A DNA stretch of 64,000 bases from an uncultured Clostridia bacterium (GCA_944332815.1 CALVKQ010000001.1:304579-368578), one strand, 5' to 3'; positions 23,682-32,917 are shown, counted from the stretch's first letter. Numbers and translations are program-made. The notes: generated by a model from the letters alone, not told the origin.

Positions 23682-24605
23682 TTACTTCTTCTCGGGCTTG
23701 GGAGGAGGCACGAGCATCGCCTGGCACTTGGTCATGAGGTCGTTGAAGGACACCGCATAGCTGTCGGCGGCGCCGTAAATGGTGACCGCACCCTTTGCCA
23801 CGGCTTCCACGAACTCGTACCTGCCGGTGAGCACCGCGAGGCATCCGTCGGGATCGGGGAATTTGAAGAGCACGAAGGGGTACTTCCTCTCCCCGTTGCC
23901 TGCCTTGGTCCTGCCCTGTTTGACGCGCAGGTAGCTCTTGATCTCGGGATAGATCTCCTTGCCGTTCGCATCCTTGGTGGCGCCGACGATGAACTGATAG
24001 GTCCTGTCCGGCTGCTTCTTGGTCCATTCCACTATCTCGGGCCAGCCTTCGCGGTTGGCGGTGGACAGCGCGCGCGTGATGAGATACAGCGAAAGTTTGA
24101 CTTTCAGATACTGTTCCCAAGGCTGATCCGTGCCGGGGGTGAAGGAAGGCATGGTCTTGGTGAGCGTCAGCATCAAGAAGAGGAACTTGAGCGTGACGGG
24201 ATTGAAGATGTTCTTGAGCAGGGGGGACACTATGCCGAGCATCTCGACGGGAGAGCTCCCCTTGAACACGCCGAGCAGGCTCGGGATGGACTTGAAGTAC
24301 ATCTTCACGACTTTCAGCCCGTCATATTTGCTGCCGTCTTTCATTTCGATATAGCCCGGATACTCTCCCTGGAACACCTTGAAGCGCTTCTCGTGGAGAG
24401 ATTGCTGCGCCATATCTTCCGTCAGGAACACCATATAGCACGCGACGGGGTTAGCGTCGTCGGCGGCTCTGAATTCCACCACGGCGTTGACATTTTCAAA
24501 CTTTTTGCGCTGCTTCTCGTCCTCTTCGAGGGGGACGCGCAGTGCCGGAAAGGCGGCGGCGAAGTATATCTTGGCAGTCAAGACGTCTTGTTCGCTTGCT
24601 TTCAT
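23682..24605 (-). CDS. SCP2-like protein, second copy
   Basis: 307 residues, soluble, ending in a PPPKPEKK tail. Like the 264-residue protein at 307-1101, it has an N-terminal and a C-terminal SCP2-like half; the latter (YRFVLF-type strands, then RYEFVEAVAKGAVTIYGAADSYAVSFNDLM) is the clearer. Sequence similarity between the two is weak, but length, predicted fold and neighbours agree. AGGAGG precedes the ATG. Third gene of the second transketolase operon, 13 nt after the C subunit. Presumably binds a hydrophobic substrate or product; unproven. Confidence 0.5.
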   Translation of the reverse strand: MKASEQDVLTAKIYFAAAFPALRVPLEEDEKQRKKFENVNAVVEFRAADDANPVACYMVFLTEDMAQQSLHEKRFKVFQGEYPGYIEMKDGSKYDGLKVVKMYFKSIPSLLGVFKGSSPVEMLGIVSPLLKNIFNPVTLKFLFLMLTLTKTMPSFTPGTDQPWEQYLKVKLSLYLITRALSTANREGWPEIVEWTKKQPDRTYQFIVGATKDANGKEIYPEIKSYLRVKQGRTKAGNGERKYPFVLFKFPDPDGCLAVLTGRYEFVEAVAKGAVTIYGAADSYAVSFNDLMTKCQAMLVPPPKPEKK

Positions 24606-24618
24606 ACCTTACCTCCTT

Positions 24619-25629
24619 TTAGTCCTCGTCGGACCAGTCGTCTTCTTCGATCTCCTTGCCCATGATCTCCATAACGGTTTCCATGATGCCCTGGCTGGAG
24701 AGTTTATACTTAGCATAAAGATCCTCGGGTTTGCCGATGGGACCGAACTCGTCGGGGATGCCGATCTTGGTGAGGATGCAGCGCTTGCCGCTCTGCGCGA
24801 GGACGGACGCGACCGCGTCGCCCAGACCGCCGATGACGTTGTGCTCTTCCACCGTGACGATACGACGGGTCTTGACTGCCGCCTCGATGATGGCTTCCTC
24901 GTCGATGGGTTTCAAAGTGTGCATATTGATGACCTGCGCGCTGACGCCCTGCTCCTCGAGCATGTCGCCGGCGATGTAAGCGTCACGGGTAGGCACGCCG
25001 CAAGCGATGATGGTGACGTCGTTGCCTTCTTTCAGAGTCATCGCCTTGCCGATCTTGAAGCCCTTGCACCATTCGTCTTCCTCGCTCTCGTGAAGGAGGG
25101 GCTCCATGCCTCTGCCGACGCGGAGATAGAAGGGGCCGGGGACATCGATGCACTGCTTGACCGCGATGGCGGTTTCATAAGCGTCCGCAGGGATGACGAC
25201 GGTCATGTTGGGGATTGCGCGCATGATGGCGAAGTCCTCGATGCAGTGGTGGGTGGAACCCGCAGCGCCGAAGGAAACGCCGCCGTGAGTGGCGATGACC
25301 TTGACGGGCAGCTTCTGATAAGCAGCGTCCGTCCTGATCTGCTCGCCGCCTCTCAGGCACGCGAAGATGGCGAATGTGGAGGCAAAGGGGATGAACCCGA
25401 CTTTGGCAAGGCCTGCCGCCACGCCGAAGAGGTTCTGCTCCGCGATGCCGACGTTGAAGAGTCTGTCGGGGAATGCTTCACCCAGCAGACCGATGTTGGT
25501 GGATTTGGCAAGGTCAGCGGTCACGCCGACGATGCGAGGGTCTTTGGCTGCGAGCTCGGCAAGAGTTCTGCCGTACATTGCGCCGGAAGACATCTTATTT
25601 CCGTCATAGACGTTCCATGCAGTTCCCAT
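24619..25629 (-). CDS. Transketolase C-terminal subunit, second copy
   Basis: 336 residues. The catalytic-glutamate segment is NVGIAEQNLFGVAAGL; the C-terminal domain follows from about 185 (KEGNDVTIIACG) with VEEHNVIGGLGDAVA. It forms a split transketolase with the gene 11 nt upstream. An acidic C-terminus (EIEEDDWSDED) is absent from the first copy. It could be the housekeeping transketolase or a pathway enzyme; the SCP2-like partner favours the latter. Confidence 0.9.
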   Translation of the reverse strand: MGTAWNVYDGNKMSSGAMYGRTLAELAAKDPRIVGVTADLAKSTNIGLLGEAFPDRLFNVGIAEQNLFGVAAGLAKVGFIPFASTFAIFACLRGGEQIRTDAAYQKLPVKVIATHGGVSFGAAGSTHHCIEDFAIMRAIPNMTVVIPADAYETAIAVKQCIDVPGPFYLRVGRGMEPLLHESEEDEWCKGFKIGKAMTLKEGNDVTIIACGVPTRDAYIAGDMLEEQGVSAQVINMHTLKPIDEEAIIEAAVKTRRIVTVEEHNVIGGLGDAVASVLAQSGKRCILTKIGIPDEFGPIGKPEDLYAKYKLSSQGIMETVMEIMGKEIEEDDWSDED

Positions 25630-25640
25630 AGTATTCCTCC

Positions 25641-26480
25641 TTAAAACTCTCTGTTCTCGATTTCGTCAATGAACTTCTTCACTTCGCTCTCTTCTGCGCC
25701 GAACGAGCAGTAGTGACTGGTCGCCTTGCCTTCGTATTGCTTGACGCCGTATCCCTTGACGGTGTCGGAAATGATGCAGACCGGACCTTCCGTATACCAG
25801 GCTTCCGCGAGGACTCTGTCCACGTCTTCCATCTTGTTTCCGTTGCATTTGAGCACTTTGAACCCGAAGGATTCCACCTTCTTGTCCAGCGGTTCCAGGG
25901 ACATGACGTCCTCGGTGTTGCCGTCTATTTCAAAGTGGTTGCGATCGATGATCCAGATGAGGTTCTTGAGCCCGAAGTGAGATGCGCTCATCGCAGCCTC
26001 CCAGTTGGAGCCTTCCTGGCACTCGCCGTCGCCAGTCATGACGACGACCTTGCTGTCGTAGCCTTTCAGGCGAAGCCCCAGCGCCATACCGACGCCCATG
26101 GGCAGCCCGTGACCGAGAGAACCGGTGGACGCGTCGCAACCGCGTATCTTCTTGCTGTCGGGATGCATGCCGTACGCGGACTCCGTCTTGTTGAAGTTCC
26201 TCATGACTTCGTCAAGTTCGAGATACCCTCTCATCGCAAGACAGGGAACGTACGCGAGCGCGCAGTGACCCTTGGACATGATGAAACGATCCCTCTCGTC
26301 CCAATCGGGATCGGCCGGGTTGATGTTGAGATACTTGAAGTACAGCGCGATGAGCATATCGGCGCTGGACATAGATCCGCCCACATGGCCCGAAGTGGCA
26401 TTGAATGTGGTCTGCACAATGTTCAGACGCAGCTCTTTTGCCTTTGCTTTCAGCTCGGCTACAGAAACAACACTTGGCAT
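25641..26480 (-). CDS. Transketolase N-terminal subunit, second copy
   Basis: 279 residues with SGHVGGSMSSADML, SKGHCALAYVP, GSLGHGLPMGVGMALG and the ThDP motif GDGECQEGSNWEA. The ATG at 26480 has GGAGGG. First gene of the operon TktN-TktC-SCP2. It shares motif order but not close sequence with the pair at 1470-3229. Confidence 0.92.
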   Translation of the reverse strand: MPSVVSVAELKAKAKELRLNIVQTTFNATSGHVGGSMSSADMLIALYFKYLNINPADPDWDERDRFIMSKGHCALAYVPCLAMRGYLELDEVMRNFNKTESAYGMHPDSKKIRGCDASTGSLGHGLPMGVGMALGLRLKGYDSKVVVMTGDGECQEGSNWEAAMSASHFGLKNLIWIIDRNHFEIDGNTEDVMSLEPLDKKVESFGFKVLKCNGNKMEDVDRVLAEAWYTEGPVCIISDTVKGYGVKQYEGKATSHYCSFGAEESEVKKFIDEIENREF

Positions 26481-26544
26481 TTTTTGCCCTCCTACATAAT
26501 TTTCCTTTTAGTTTGAAACTATCCGACAAATAGTTTACTATTAA

Positions 26545-26573
26545 ATTATAGATTAAAAGTTTCGCTCCGTCAA
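26545..26573 (-). promoter_or_regulatory. Sigma-A promoter for the second transketolase operon
   Basis: TTGACG (26573-26568), 17 bp, TATAAT (26550-26545) on the minus strand. Confidence 0.8.
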
Positions 26574-26706
26574 TACCGAAAATCGCATTATTTTATATTA
26601 AATAAACTACGGTTGTATGCCGGATATCAATATAAACGGAATGAAACGAAAATGACGCGGTATATATCCCCGACTTTTGCGGACACTACCCCAAAAGGAG
26701 GCATAT

Positions 26707-27123
26707 ATGAAGATCGCAAGAGAAATGGTGCGCAGCACCTCCATGGGCATAGACGCCATCGACCGACTGCTCCCCTACACGGAAAACGAAGCCCTCACCA
26801 ATGTGATGAGGGAACAAAAAGAGGATATGGAGCAAATGCTCACCGAAGCCAAACGCGGATTGAGCGGCGACGAGATCGCCCAGGCGGAGGGCGGCAAACT
26901 CTCCAAAACCGTGCTCAAAGCGAGCGCTATGATGAGCGCGATGATGAACAACGACCCGTCAAATCTTGCGCGCAAACTCATCGAAGGCTACGAAACAGGG
27001 ATAGTCAGTTTGCAAAAATGTATCAATGAGATGCAAAAAGAGCACGATGAAGTGCCTGTCCTTGCAAAAGACCTCGTTAAGTGTTACGACAAAAACATCC
27101 GCGCCCTCCGAAAGTTCCTGTGA
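26707..27123 (+). CDS. Small helical protein of unknown function
   Basis: 138 residues, almost entirely helical, no cysteines of note, no signal peptide. Internal phrases such as MREQKEDMEQMLTEAKRGLSG and EGYETGIVSLQKCINEMQKEHDEV suggest a four-helix bundle of ferritin-like or DUF2383-like shape. AAAAGGAGG precedes the ATG at 26707. I do not recognise it. Composite repeat B begins about 40 nt after its stop. Confidence 0.65.
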   Translation: MKIAREMVRSTSMGIDAIDRLLPYTENEALTNVMREQKEDMEQMLTEAKRGLSGDEIAQAEGGKLSKTVLKASAMMSAMMNNDPSNLARKLIEGYETGIVSLQKCINEMQKEHDEVPVLAKDLVKCYDKNIRALRKFL

Positions 27124-27162
27124 TCCGCAAGGCACGGGTGTGAAGGAAATTTGGCAAGGCTT

Positions 27163-27479
27163 TCCCCGTATACAACGCTCACTTATTCGGAGCGACGCCG
27201 CAACAGGCGGCGACCGTGTGAGTGCCGAGCGCTAGACGAGTAGTGCGTCGGCAATGCGCCATTCTCTTCGCGCAGCGGGCGCATTGCAAGCGGCATAACA
27301 TGGCGGCTCCGTAAAGGTGCCGTCCTCGGAAGCAATTGTGCGCGAGCGCCGAAGGTTTCCCCCGAAATGGTGGGTTCCCTTTCAAGGGGGAACGATTTTG
27401 GGGGAAACCCGAAGGAAGGGGGAAAACAACACTTGAATGTTAAAGTTCCGTCCCTTTATATGGGAATGTGGGGAATAAA
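27163..27479. repeat. Module M5, copy B
   Basis: About 316 bp, roughly 97% identical by eye (some ten differences) to 58826-59141. Contains the arms GGTTTCCCCCGAAAT/ATTTTGGGGGAAACC around GTTCCC/GGGAAC, and several shorter hairpins. Confidence 0.9.
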
Positions 27480-27744
27480 ATTTAATTTGGTTCACGTTCC
27501 CTGACATGGGAGTATTGTGCCCCCTCCTTCCCTTCGGGCTTTCCTCCCCCGTGCCGAAAGGGCTGCACTCCTCGCATCATGCAGGACTAACTTTCCGCCT
27601 CTTAAAAAAAATTTGTTTCTTGCACTCACATAATCAAGCAGAGGACTGCACCCACCGAGAACCCGGCACGGGCGGAGGAATTCGGCACTCGCGCACTACG
27701 CCCGTGTCTACTTAATGCTTCGTCAGCGCTCGGCACTCACTTTT

Positions 27745-27802
27745 CGCGCCGCGGCGTTCAAGCGGCGGCGAGCCGCCTGTGAACGCTTGGCTGAGCGGCG
27801 CG
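27745..27802. repeat. Hairpin module M3, copy B
   Basis: Outer CGCGCCGC/GCGGCGCG as in copy A, but inner helices GCGTTCA/TGAACGC and GGCGGC/GCCGCC; the tail TTGGCTGAGCGGCGCG is unchanged. Confidence 0.9.
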
Positions 27803-27805
27803 TTG

Positions 27806-27900
27806 TTCCGTCTTCGAATGCGAAAGTTGCAAATCAAGCACGCTCCGAATAAGTGCGCGTGGGAATTAGAGTGTTTTATTCCGTCCTCAAACGTGTGTAA
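27806..27900. repeat. 73-bp degenerate tandem units, copy B
   Basis: Boxes at 27806 (TTCCGTCTTCGAATG) and 27879 (TTCCGTCCTCAAACG), period 73. Confidence 0.8.
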
Positions 27901-27911
27901 GTCTGCTTCGT

Positions 27912-28035
27912 TAAACGGCGATATTTGGATGCAGAACGCGAAAACGTCCTTGTCGGGAGGCGGAGCGTACATAATCGTACGTGAGCATCCACGACAAGGG
28001 CGTTGACAAAGTTCTGCGCCAAATAGCGCCGTTTA
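27912..28035. repeat. Nested terminal palindrome, copy B
   Basis: Outer TAAACGGCGATATTTGG with CCAAATAGCGCCGTTTA, inner AACGTCCTTGTCG with CGACAAGGGCGTT, centre CGTAC-ATAAT-CGTACG. The right arm includes the TAA stop of the permease gene. Confidence 0.88.
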
Positions 28036-29310
28036 GGCGTATATTAACCAAACCAACCCATACCCCACCAGCACTGCTATCAACGTGAAGGGGACGCTGA
28101 TCTTCATGTATTGGAGGGTCTTGACTTCGTAGCCTTCTTTGCGGAGAATGCCGGTGGCGGTGATGTTGGCGGAGGCGCCGATGGGGGTGAGGTTGCCGCC
28201 GAGAGTCGCGCCGGAGAGCAGACCCAGATAGAGAACGGTGGTTTCCGCGGCGCCGATGCCCATGCCTGCGGCTATGCCGGTGATGACGGGGAGCATGGTG
28301 GCAACGTAGGGGATGTTGTCGATGAAGGCGGACACCAGCACGGAAGCCCACACGAGCAGCGAGTAAAGCGCGAAGAGGTCGCCGCCGCTGATCCTGACGA
28401 GGATGTCCGCGATGTCGTCGATTATGCCGACGGATTCCAGTCCGCCTATGATGAGGAAGATGCCTGCAAGCAGGAGCAGGGTCTTGAAGTCTATCTCTTT
28501 GAGGGTGTTCACCACGCCGGAGAAGTTCTTGCGGCGGATGACGGTGTACGCCATGCCGACGATCATGAGCCCGACGCATATGATGCCGGGAGTGACCTCG
28601 GGTTTGTCCTGCACGAAGGATACGCCTATGAGCAGCGCGAGCATGGCGATGAGCAGGAAGGAGGGGAAAAAGTCTTTGACCTCGGTGCGGTCGGAATACT
28701 CTATCTTCTGATTATCCTTTCTGAAAATTATGAGGAGATAGGCGGTGGCGGCGAGCGCCGCGATCTGCACTATCCAGAACATCCCCATCTTTCCGTCCAT
28801 CACGAAGAAGTCGATGAAACTCATGCCCGTGGCGCTGCCGAGCATTATGGAGGTGGTGTCGCCCACCAAAGTCGCCGCGCCCTGCAAATTGGAGGACACG
28901 GCAATGGCTATGATGCCGGGCACGGGAGAGATGTTGAGCTTTTTGGAAAGGCTGAGCGCGATGGGCGCGACCATGAGCACGGTGGCGACATTATCCACAA
29001 ACGCGCTGACCAACCCTGCAAACAGCGAGAGCGCGATGATCGCCCATTTGACGTTGGGCATCCTGGCGATGAGGAGGTCGGCAAGCAACGCCGGCATTTT
29101 GGACTCGATGAAAAGCGCGACGATGCCCATCGTCCCCGAGATGACCATGAGCACGTTCCAGTCTATCGCGGCGCCGAACCGATCCCACGGAAGTATATTG
29201 AGGCAAAGGAAGAGCACCCCGACGAACGCCGCGATGTACGCCCTGAACTTCGGCAGCGCAAGCAAAAGCACATAAGTGACCAAAAACAATACTAACGCCG
29301 CTATTTTCAC
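28033..29310 (-). CDS. SLC13/ArsB-type ion transporter (CitMHS-like permease)
   Basis: 425 residues, about eleven membrane segments, two inverted halves. Half 1 carries SAFVDNVATVLMVAP and SSNLQGAATLVGD; half 2 carries SAFIDNIPYVATMLP and GATLGGNLTPIGASANI, the paired signature of the ion-transporter superfamily that includes ArsB, NhaD and citrate/dicarboxylate carriers. The substrate is open. The start is GTG (29310) with a GGGGGT upstream. Divergent from a second permease of the same superfamily. Confidence 0.85.
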   Translation of the reverse strand: MKIAALVLFLVTYVLLLALPKFRAYIAAFVGVLFLCLNILPWDRFGAAIDWNVLMVISGTMGIVALFIESKMPALLADLLIARMPNVKWAIIALSLFAGLVSAFVDNVATVLMVAPIALSLSKKLNISPVPGIIAIAVSSNLQGAATLVGDTTSIMLGSATGMSFIDFFVMDGKMGMFWIVQIAALAATAYLLIIFRKDNQKIEYSDRTEVKDFFPSFLLIAMLALLIGVSFVQDKPEVTPGIICVGLMIVGMAYTVIRRKNFSGVVNTLKEIDFKTLLLLAGIFLIIGGLESVGIIDDIADILVRISGGDLFALYSLLVWASVLVSAFIDNIPYVATMLPVITGIAAGMGIGAAETTVLYLGLLSGATLGGNLTPIGASANITATGILRKEGYEVKTLQYMKISVPFTLIAVLVGYGLVWLIYA

Positions 29311-29392
29311 AGTTCATACCCCCGTTTGTGTCATCTGCGCCCTTGCCGTCTATGCAACGCGGACGGAAGCGCGCCGCTTTCCGACACTTTGA

Positions 29393-29421
29393 TTTTATTG
29401 CCGCAGGGCGGCGTTGTCAAC
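29393..29421 (-). promoter_or_regulatory. Sigma-A promoter for the minus-strand permease
   Basis: TTGACA (29421-29416), 17 bp, TAAAAT (29398-29393) on the minus strand, leader about 75 nt. Confidence 0.75.
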
Positions 29422-29561
29422 CCGGTGCGCGCTAAAAAGAGGTAAGACCGCGGCGTTTTGTGGCTCATTTTGTCTTGTGCCGACGGAGGAACGCGCTCCG
29501 GGATGCCCACCGACCGACGGAAAAAATTTTTACAAATTTTTTACGATTTTTCCGCAATCGG

Positions 29562-29590
29562 TTGATTTTAACGCGCTTTAAGTATATTAT
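29562..29590 (+). promoter_or_regulatory. Sigma-A promoter for the plus-strand permease
   Basis: TTGATT (29562-29567), 17 bp, TATTAT (29585-29590), after an A/T-rich stretch. Besides the two promoters, 29311-29622 shows nothing I can name. Confidence 0.75.
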
Positions 29591-29622
29591 GTATCCTCTC
29601 AAAATATTAAGGAGGTGCGTAT

Positions 29623-30930
29623 ATGGCTCTTTCGGTGTCCATGCTCTGTCTGTCATGCCTGAGTGTGGTGCTTGCCACGGCTTTCGGGGCAAAAGCACGC
29701 ATCGGCAAAGTCCGCATACGCATCTATTGGGTGGTGCCTTTCGCCTGCGCCGTGACGCTCGTTGCGACGGGCGAGGTTCCGACGGAACAGCTTGCGGAAC
29801 AGTTCTTCGGCGATTCGGACATGAACCCGTTGAAGACCCTCGCCATCTTCCTGTCCATGAGCGCGATGAGCGTCTATCTGGACAAAGTCGGCTTTTTCAA
29901 GCTGCTCGCCACAAAGGTGATGAAGCACGCCGGGACGAGCCAGGTGAAGCTGTTCATCCTGCTCTATCTCATCATTTCCGTGGTGACCATCTTCACCTCC
30001 AACAGCACGATAGTCCTGACGTTCACTCCTTTCATATGCTATTTCGCAAAAAACAGCAACATCGACCCCGTGCCCTTCGTCTTCATGGCGTACGTCGCCG
30101 CGAATACGTGGAGCATGTTCCTGGTGATAGGCAACACGACCAACGTGTATGTGGCGACTTACTTCGGCGTGGAGTTCATGGAATATGTGCGCATGATGGC
30201 GCTGCCCACCGTGTTTGCCGCGGTGACCTCCTTTGCACTGCTCTTCCTCATCTTCCGCAAAAAACTCAAAGAGCCCCTGCAAGCCAGCGAACTGGAAGTC
30301 ACCATACGTAACGTCCCTGCCCTCATCGTAGGCGTGACTGGGCTTGGGGTGTGCACGGTGCTGCTCATCATCTCCTCTTACATAGGGCTGGACATGTGGA
30401 TCGTCTGCCTGTGCTCTGCCGGCGCGGTCATGGTGGGCGCGGTGATATGCCTGCTGGCAAAGGGACAATCTCTGCACCCTCTCAAAAAGACGGCGAAACG
30501 CATGCCTTGGCATCTCGTCCCCTTCCTCATCTCCATGTTCGTGGTCGTCCTCGCGCTGATGAACAACGGCGTGACGGAAAAGATAGCCTCCGTGTTCGAC
30601 AACGAGTTCTCCCTGCTCTCCTTCGGCGCGCTGTCCGCAGGCGCGAGCAACCTGATGAACAATCTGCCCATGAGCATGTTCTTCGTGGGCATCCTGTCCT
30701 CCGTGTCGGAGCCCAACCTTATGCAGGCGGTGTTCGCCACGGTGATAGGGTCCAACATGGGCTCGCTGCTCACGCCCGTAGCTTCCATGTCAGCCATGAT
30801 GTGGCTGTCCATCGTCAAGCACAAGAAAGTCGATTTCCGTTTTTTCGATTTCGTGAAAAAGGGCGCGCTCATCACTCTTCCCACCCTCGGCGCGGCGCTC
30901 GGGGGGCTCGCAGTGATGTTTGCGATCTGA
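29623..30930 (+). CDS. ArsB/NhaD-type permease
   Basis: 435 residues with about eleven hydrophobic segments. Signature loops: FTSNSTIVLTFTPFICY and VIGNTTNVYVATYF in the first half, ASNLMNNLPMSMFFVG and IGSNMGSLLTPVASMSAMMW in the second. They differ from the divergent neighbour, so the two are distant relatives with different substrates. AAGGAGG precedes the ATG. The substrate cannot be told; arsenite, Na+/H+ or dicarboxylate are all possible, and no ars genes are near. Confidence 0.82.
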   Translation: MALSVSMLCLSCLSVVLATAFGAKARIGKVRIRIYWVVPFACAVTLVATGEVPTEQLAEQFFGDSDMNPLKTLAIFLSMSAMSVYLDKVGFFKLLATKVMKHAGTSQVKLFILLYLIISVVTIFTSNSTIVLTFTPFICYFAKNSNIDPVPFVFMAYVAANTWSMFLVIGNTTNVYVATYFGVEFMEYVRMMALPTVFAAVTSFALLFLIFRKKLKEPLQASELEVTIRNVPALIVGVTGLGVCTVLLIISSYIGLDMWIVCLCSAGAVMVGAVICLLAKGQSLHPLKKTAKRMPWHLVPFLISMFVVVLALMNNGVTEKIASVFDNEFSLLSFGALSAGASNLMNNLPMSMFFVGILSSVSEPNLMQAVFATVIGSNMGSLLTPVASMSAMMWLSIVKHKKVDFRFFDFVKKGALITLPTLGAALGGLAVMFAI

Positions 30931-31044
30931 CGAAATTGTTTTGCCGCGGAATACGACTTGAAAAAGAGCGCCGAAGCCCTTCCGCATCATCTCTGCCGAC
31001 ACACAAAAAACTCACATTTTTGCGTTTGCCATCTCCCCTCCCTG

Positions 31045-31073
31045 TTGCTAAAACGGGGACTCCCTGCTATAAT
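31045..31073 (+). promoter_or_regulatory. Sigma-A promoter giving a leaderless mRNA
   Basis: TTGCTA (31045-31050), 17 bp, TATAAT (31068-31073). Only 8 nt separate the -10 box from the ATG at 31082, so transcription should begin at or next to the start codon. Confidence 0.78.
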
Positions 31074-31081
31074 CAAAGGGT

Positions 31082-31870
31082 ATGGAAAGGGCAAACGAGA
31101 TATCATTCAGCAATTTCAGGGACCTCGGCGGGCTCCCTCTGCCGCAGGGGGGAGAGATAAAAAGGGGAAAGCTGTTCCGCGCATGCCGGCTGATGCCTAA
31201 ATGCGAAGAGGACAAAGAGTTCCTCGCATCATTGCACCTCGACTGCGTGGTGGACCTGCGCGTCCCTCGCGAGATAAAGGAAAAACCGGACGAACTGCCG
31301 GAAGGCGTGGAATATGTCAACGCTTCCGTCTTCGGCGACACCAAATTCCAGGTGCTGGCGCCCACTCTGCGCTCCAAGCTCGCGCTGCTCTTCTGCACCG
31401 ACGGTCAGTTTGACGAGATATTGCAGGGCATACGCGACTCGTATGCATATATGCCGTATGCGAAACACGCCTATAAGCTGCTCTTCGACAGGCTGAACGC
31501 AGGCAAGACCGTGGCGTTCCATTGTACGGCAGGCAAAGACAGGACGGGTGTGGCGGCGATGATGATAGAGCTTGCGCTCGGGCGCACGCGCGAACAGGCG
31601 AAAGCGGAATATATGCTCTCCAACGAGCGCCGCGCGCACTCCAACTCCAAGATAATGCAGCTGATAAAAAAGGTTCCTCTGCGCGAGAAACTCTACGAAG
31701 TGGTGAATTACTCCTCTCGCGTGCACGAGGAATTGTTCGACACGGCATATGAGGCGATCTTCTCCAAATATCCCACGATAGAGGCGTTCCTTGCCGCCGA
31801 GTACGGCGTGACGGAGCAGGACATAGCAGGCTGGAAGAAAAATTACACCGCAGCGACGGAAAACGCATGA
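31082..31870 (+). CDS. Tyrosine-protein phosphatase (PF13350-type)
   Basis: 262 residues. N-terminal NFRDLGG motif, then the active-site P-loop HCTAGKDRTGVAA with nucleophilic cysteine at about residue 147, as in Mycobacterium PtpB-like dual-specificity phosphatases that act on phosphotyrosine or phosphoinositides. The start must be 31082, because the next ATG would remove NFRDLGG; there is no proper ribosome site (AAAGGG lies only 2 nt before), consistent with a leaderless message. It overlaps the esterase gene by ATGA. Confidence 0.9.
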   Translation: MERANEISFSNFRDLGGLPLPQGGEIKRGKLFRACRLMPKCEEDKEFLASLHLDCVVDLRVPREIKEKPDELPEGVEYVNASVFGDTKFQVLAPTLRSKLALLFCTDGQFDEILQGIRDSYAYMPYAKHAYKLLFDRLNAGKTVAFHCTAGKDRTGVAAMMIELALGRTREQAKAEYMLSNERRAHSNSKIMQLIKKVPLREKLYEVVNYSSRVHEELFDTAYEAIFSKYPTIEAFLAAEYGVTEQDIAGWKKNYTAATENA

Positions 31871-32862
31871 AAAAACAAAAACTCTCATTCGAGGACATGA
31901 AGGAGCTTCAGGAGAAGCTCCTCTATGATATCAAATTCGCTTACGTCAGGACGGGGCACGCCAAAAACGAACTGCTCGGGTTCCTGACGGTGTTCAACGC
32001 GCGGCGTTCTTTCAAGGTCAAAGTGACGCGCAGGATATCCTATGCGCCCGACGACCCGAGGCTTTATCTCAACATCTACGAGCGCAAGGACCGCGACGCT
32101 CGGCGCAAGTCGCCCGTCTTCGTGTACATCCACGGCGGCGGCTGGATAGGCGGACTGCCCGAAACGAGGGAGGCGTTCAACACGCGAATAGCCGAGGCAG
32201 GCTACTTCGTCGTCAGCCTGTACTACGGGCACTCCCCCTTCTACCCCCACCCCGAACCCATACAGAACATCTACAAGGCGTTCGCCTGGCTTAAAGAACA
32301 CGCGGAGGAGTACAACATAGACGCCGACTCAATATTCGTGGGCGGCGAATCCGCAGGCGCGCACCTCTCCGCCATGGCAGGCGCGATAGCCACCGACCCC
32401 GAATATAACGCGCGTTTCGACCTCCACCCTCTCAGCCGCCATCAAAAGATAGCCGGGCTGGTGTTGAACTGCGGCGTGTTCGACCTGGAAAAAGCAGTCG
32501 GGCTCCCCTTCCGCAACATCGAACTGTATGTGCAGTCCTACTGCGGAGGGAAACCTTTCGGCGCCCTCTCCGAAGCAGAAAAACGGGAGATATCCCCCAT
32601 CTATCACGTCACCAAAGACTTTCCGCCCACATTCGCCATCTCCGCGCAGTGTGACGCGCTAGCCATCCTCACCTTCGATCTGGTGGAAAAACTGCGCTCG
32701 CTCGGCACGGACGTCGAACACTACCACGGCACGGGGAAACTCGCCGTGCACGCGTTTGCGGTCGTCCAGGTGCTCCGCATCTCCAAAGAAGCGATGTTCG
32801 GCATCCGCGCCTTTTTGCGCTCGCACACCAACGAACAACTCCTCCCTGCGCGGAAAAAGTGA
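31867..32862 (+). CDS. Alpha/beta hydrolase (HSL-type esterase)
   Basis: 331 residues. Oxyanion-hole motif YIHGGGWIGG, nucleophile elbow GGESAGAHLSAMA, likely acid in SAQCDAL and histidine in KLAVHAFAVV: a complete hormone-sensitive-lipase type triad. No signal peptide, so cytosolic; the substrate is a small ester, unknown. Translationally coupled (ATGA) to the phosphatase gene. Confidence 0.88.
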   Translation: MKKQKLSFEDMKELQEKLLYDIKFAYVRTGHAKNELLGFLTVFNARRSFKVKVTRRISYAPDDPRLYLNIYERKDRDARRKSPVFVYIHGGGWIGGLPETREAFNTRIAEAGYFVVSLYYGHSPFYPHPEPIQNIYKAFAWLKEHAEEYNIDADSIFVGGESAGAHLSAMAGAIATDPEYNARFDLHPLSRHQKIAGLVLNCGVFDLEKAVGLPFRNIELYVQSYCGGKPFGALSEAEKREISPIYHVTKDFPPTFAISAQCDALAILTFDLVEKLRSLGTDVEHYHGTGKLAVHAFAVVQVLRISKEAMFGIRAFLRSHTNEQLLPARKK

Positions 32863-32917
32863 CGGGGGTAATAGGGGTTTCGTCCCCTGACATGGGAGTA
32901 CAGCCCCCCTCCTCCCC

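Larger units (their letters stand above)
27163..28035. repeat. Composite intergenic repeat, copy B
   Basis: 870 bp without a gene between convergent genes. Modules in order: M5 (27163-27479), the CCCTGACATGGGAG block (27498-27740), M3 (27745-27802), two TTCCGTC boxes (27806, 27879) and one terminal palindrome (27912-28035) that reaches the stop codon of the permease gene. H1 is absent. The left part contains inverted fragments of the right part (for example CACTTATTCGGAGCG against CGCTCCGAATAAGTG). Confidence 0.85.
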
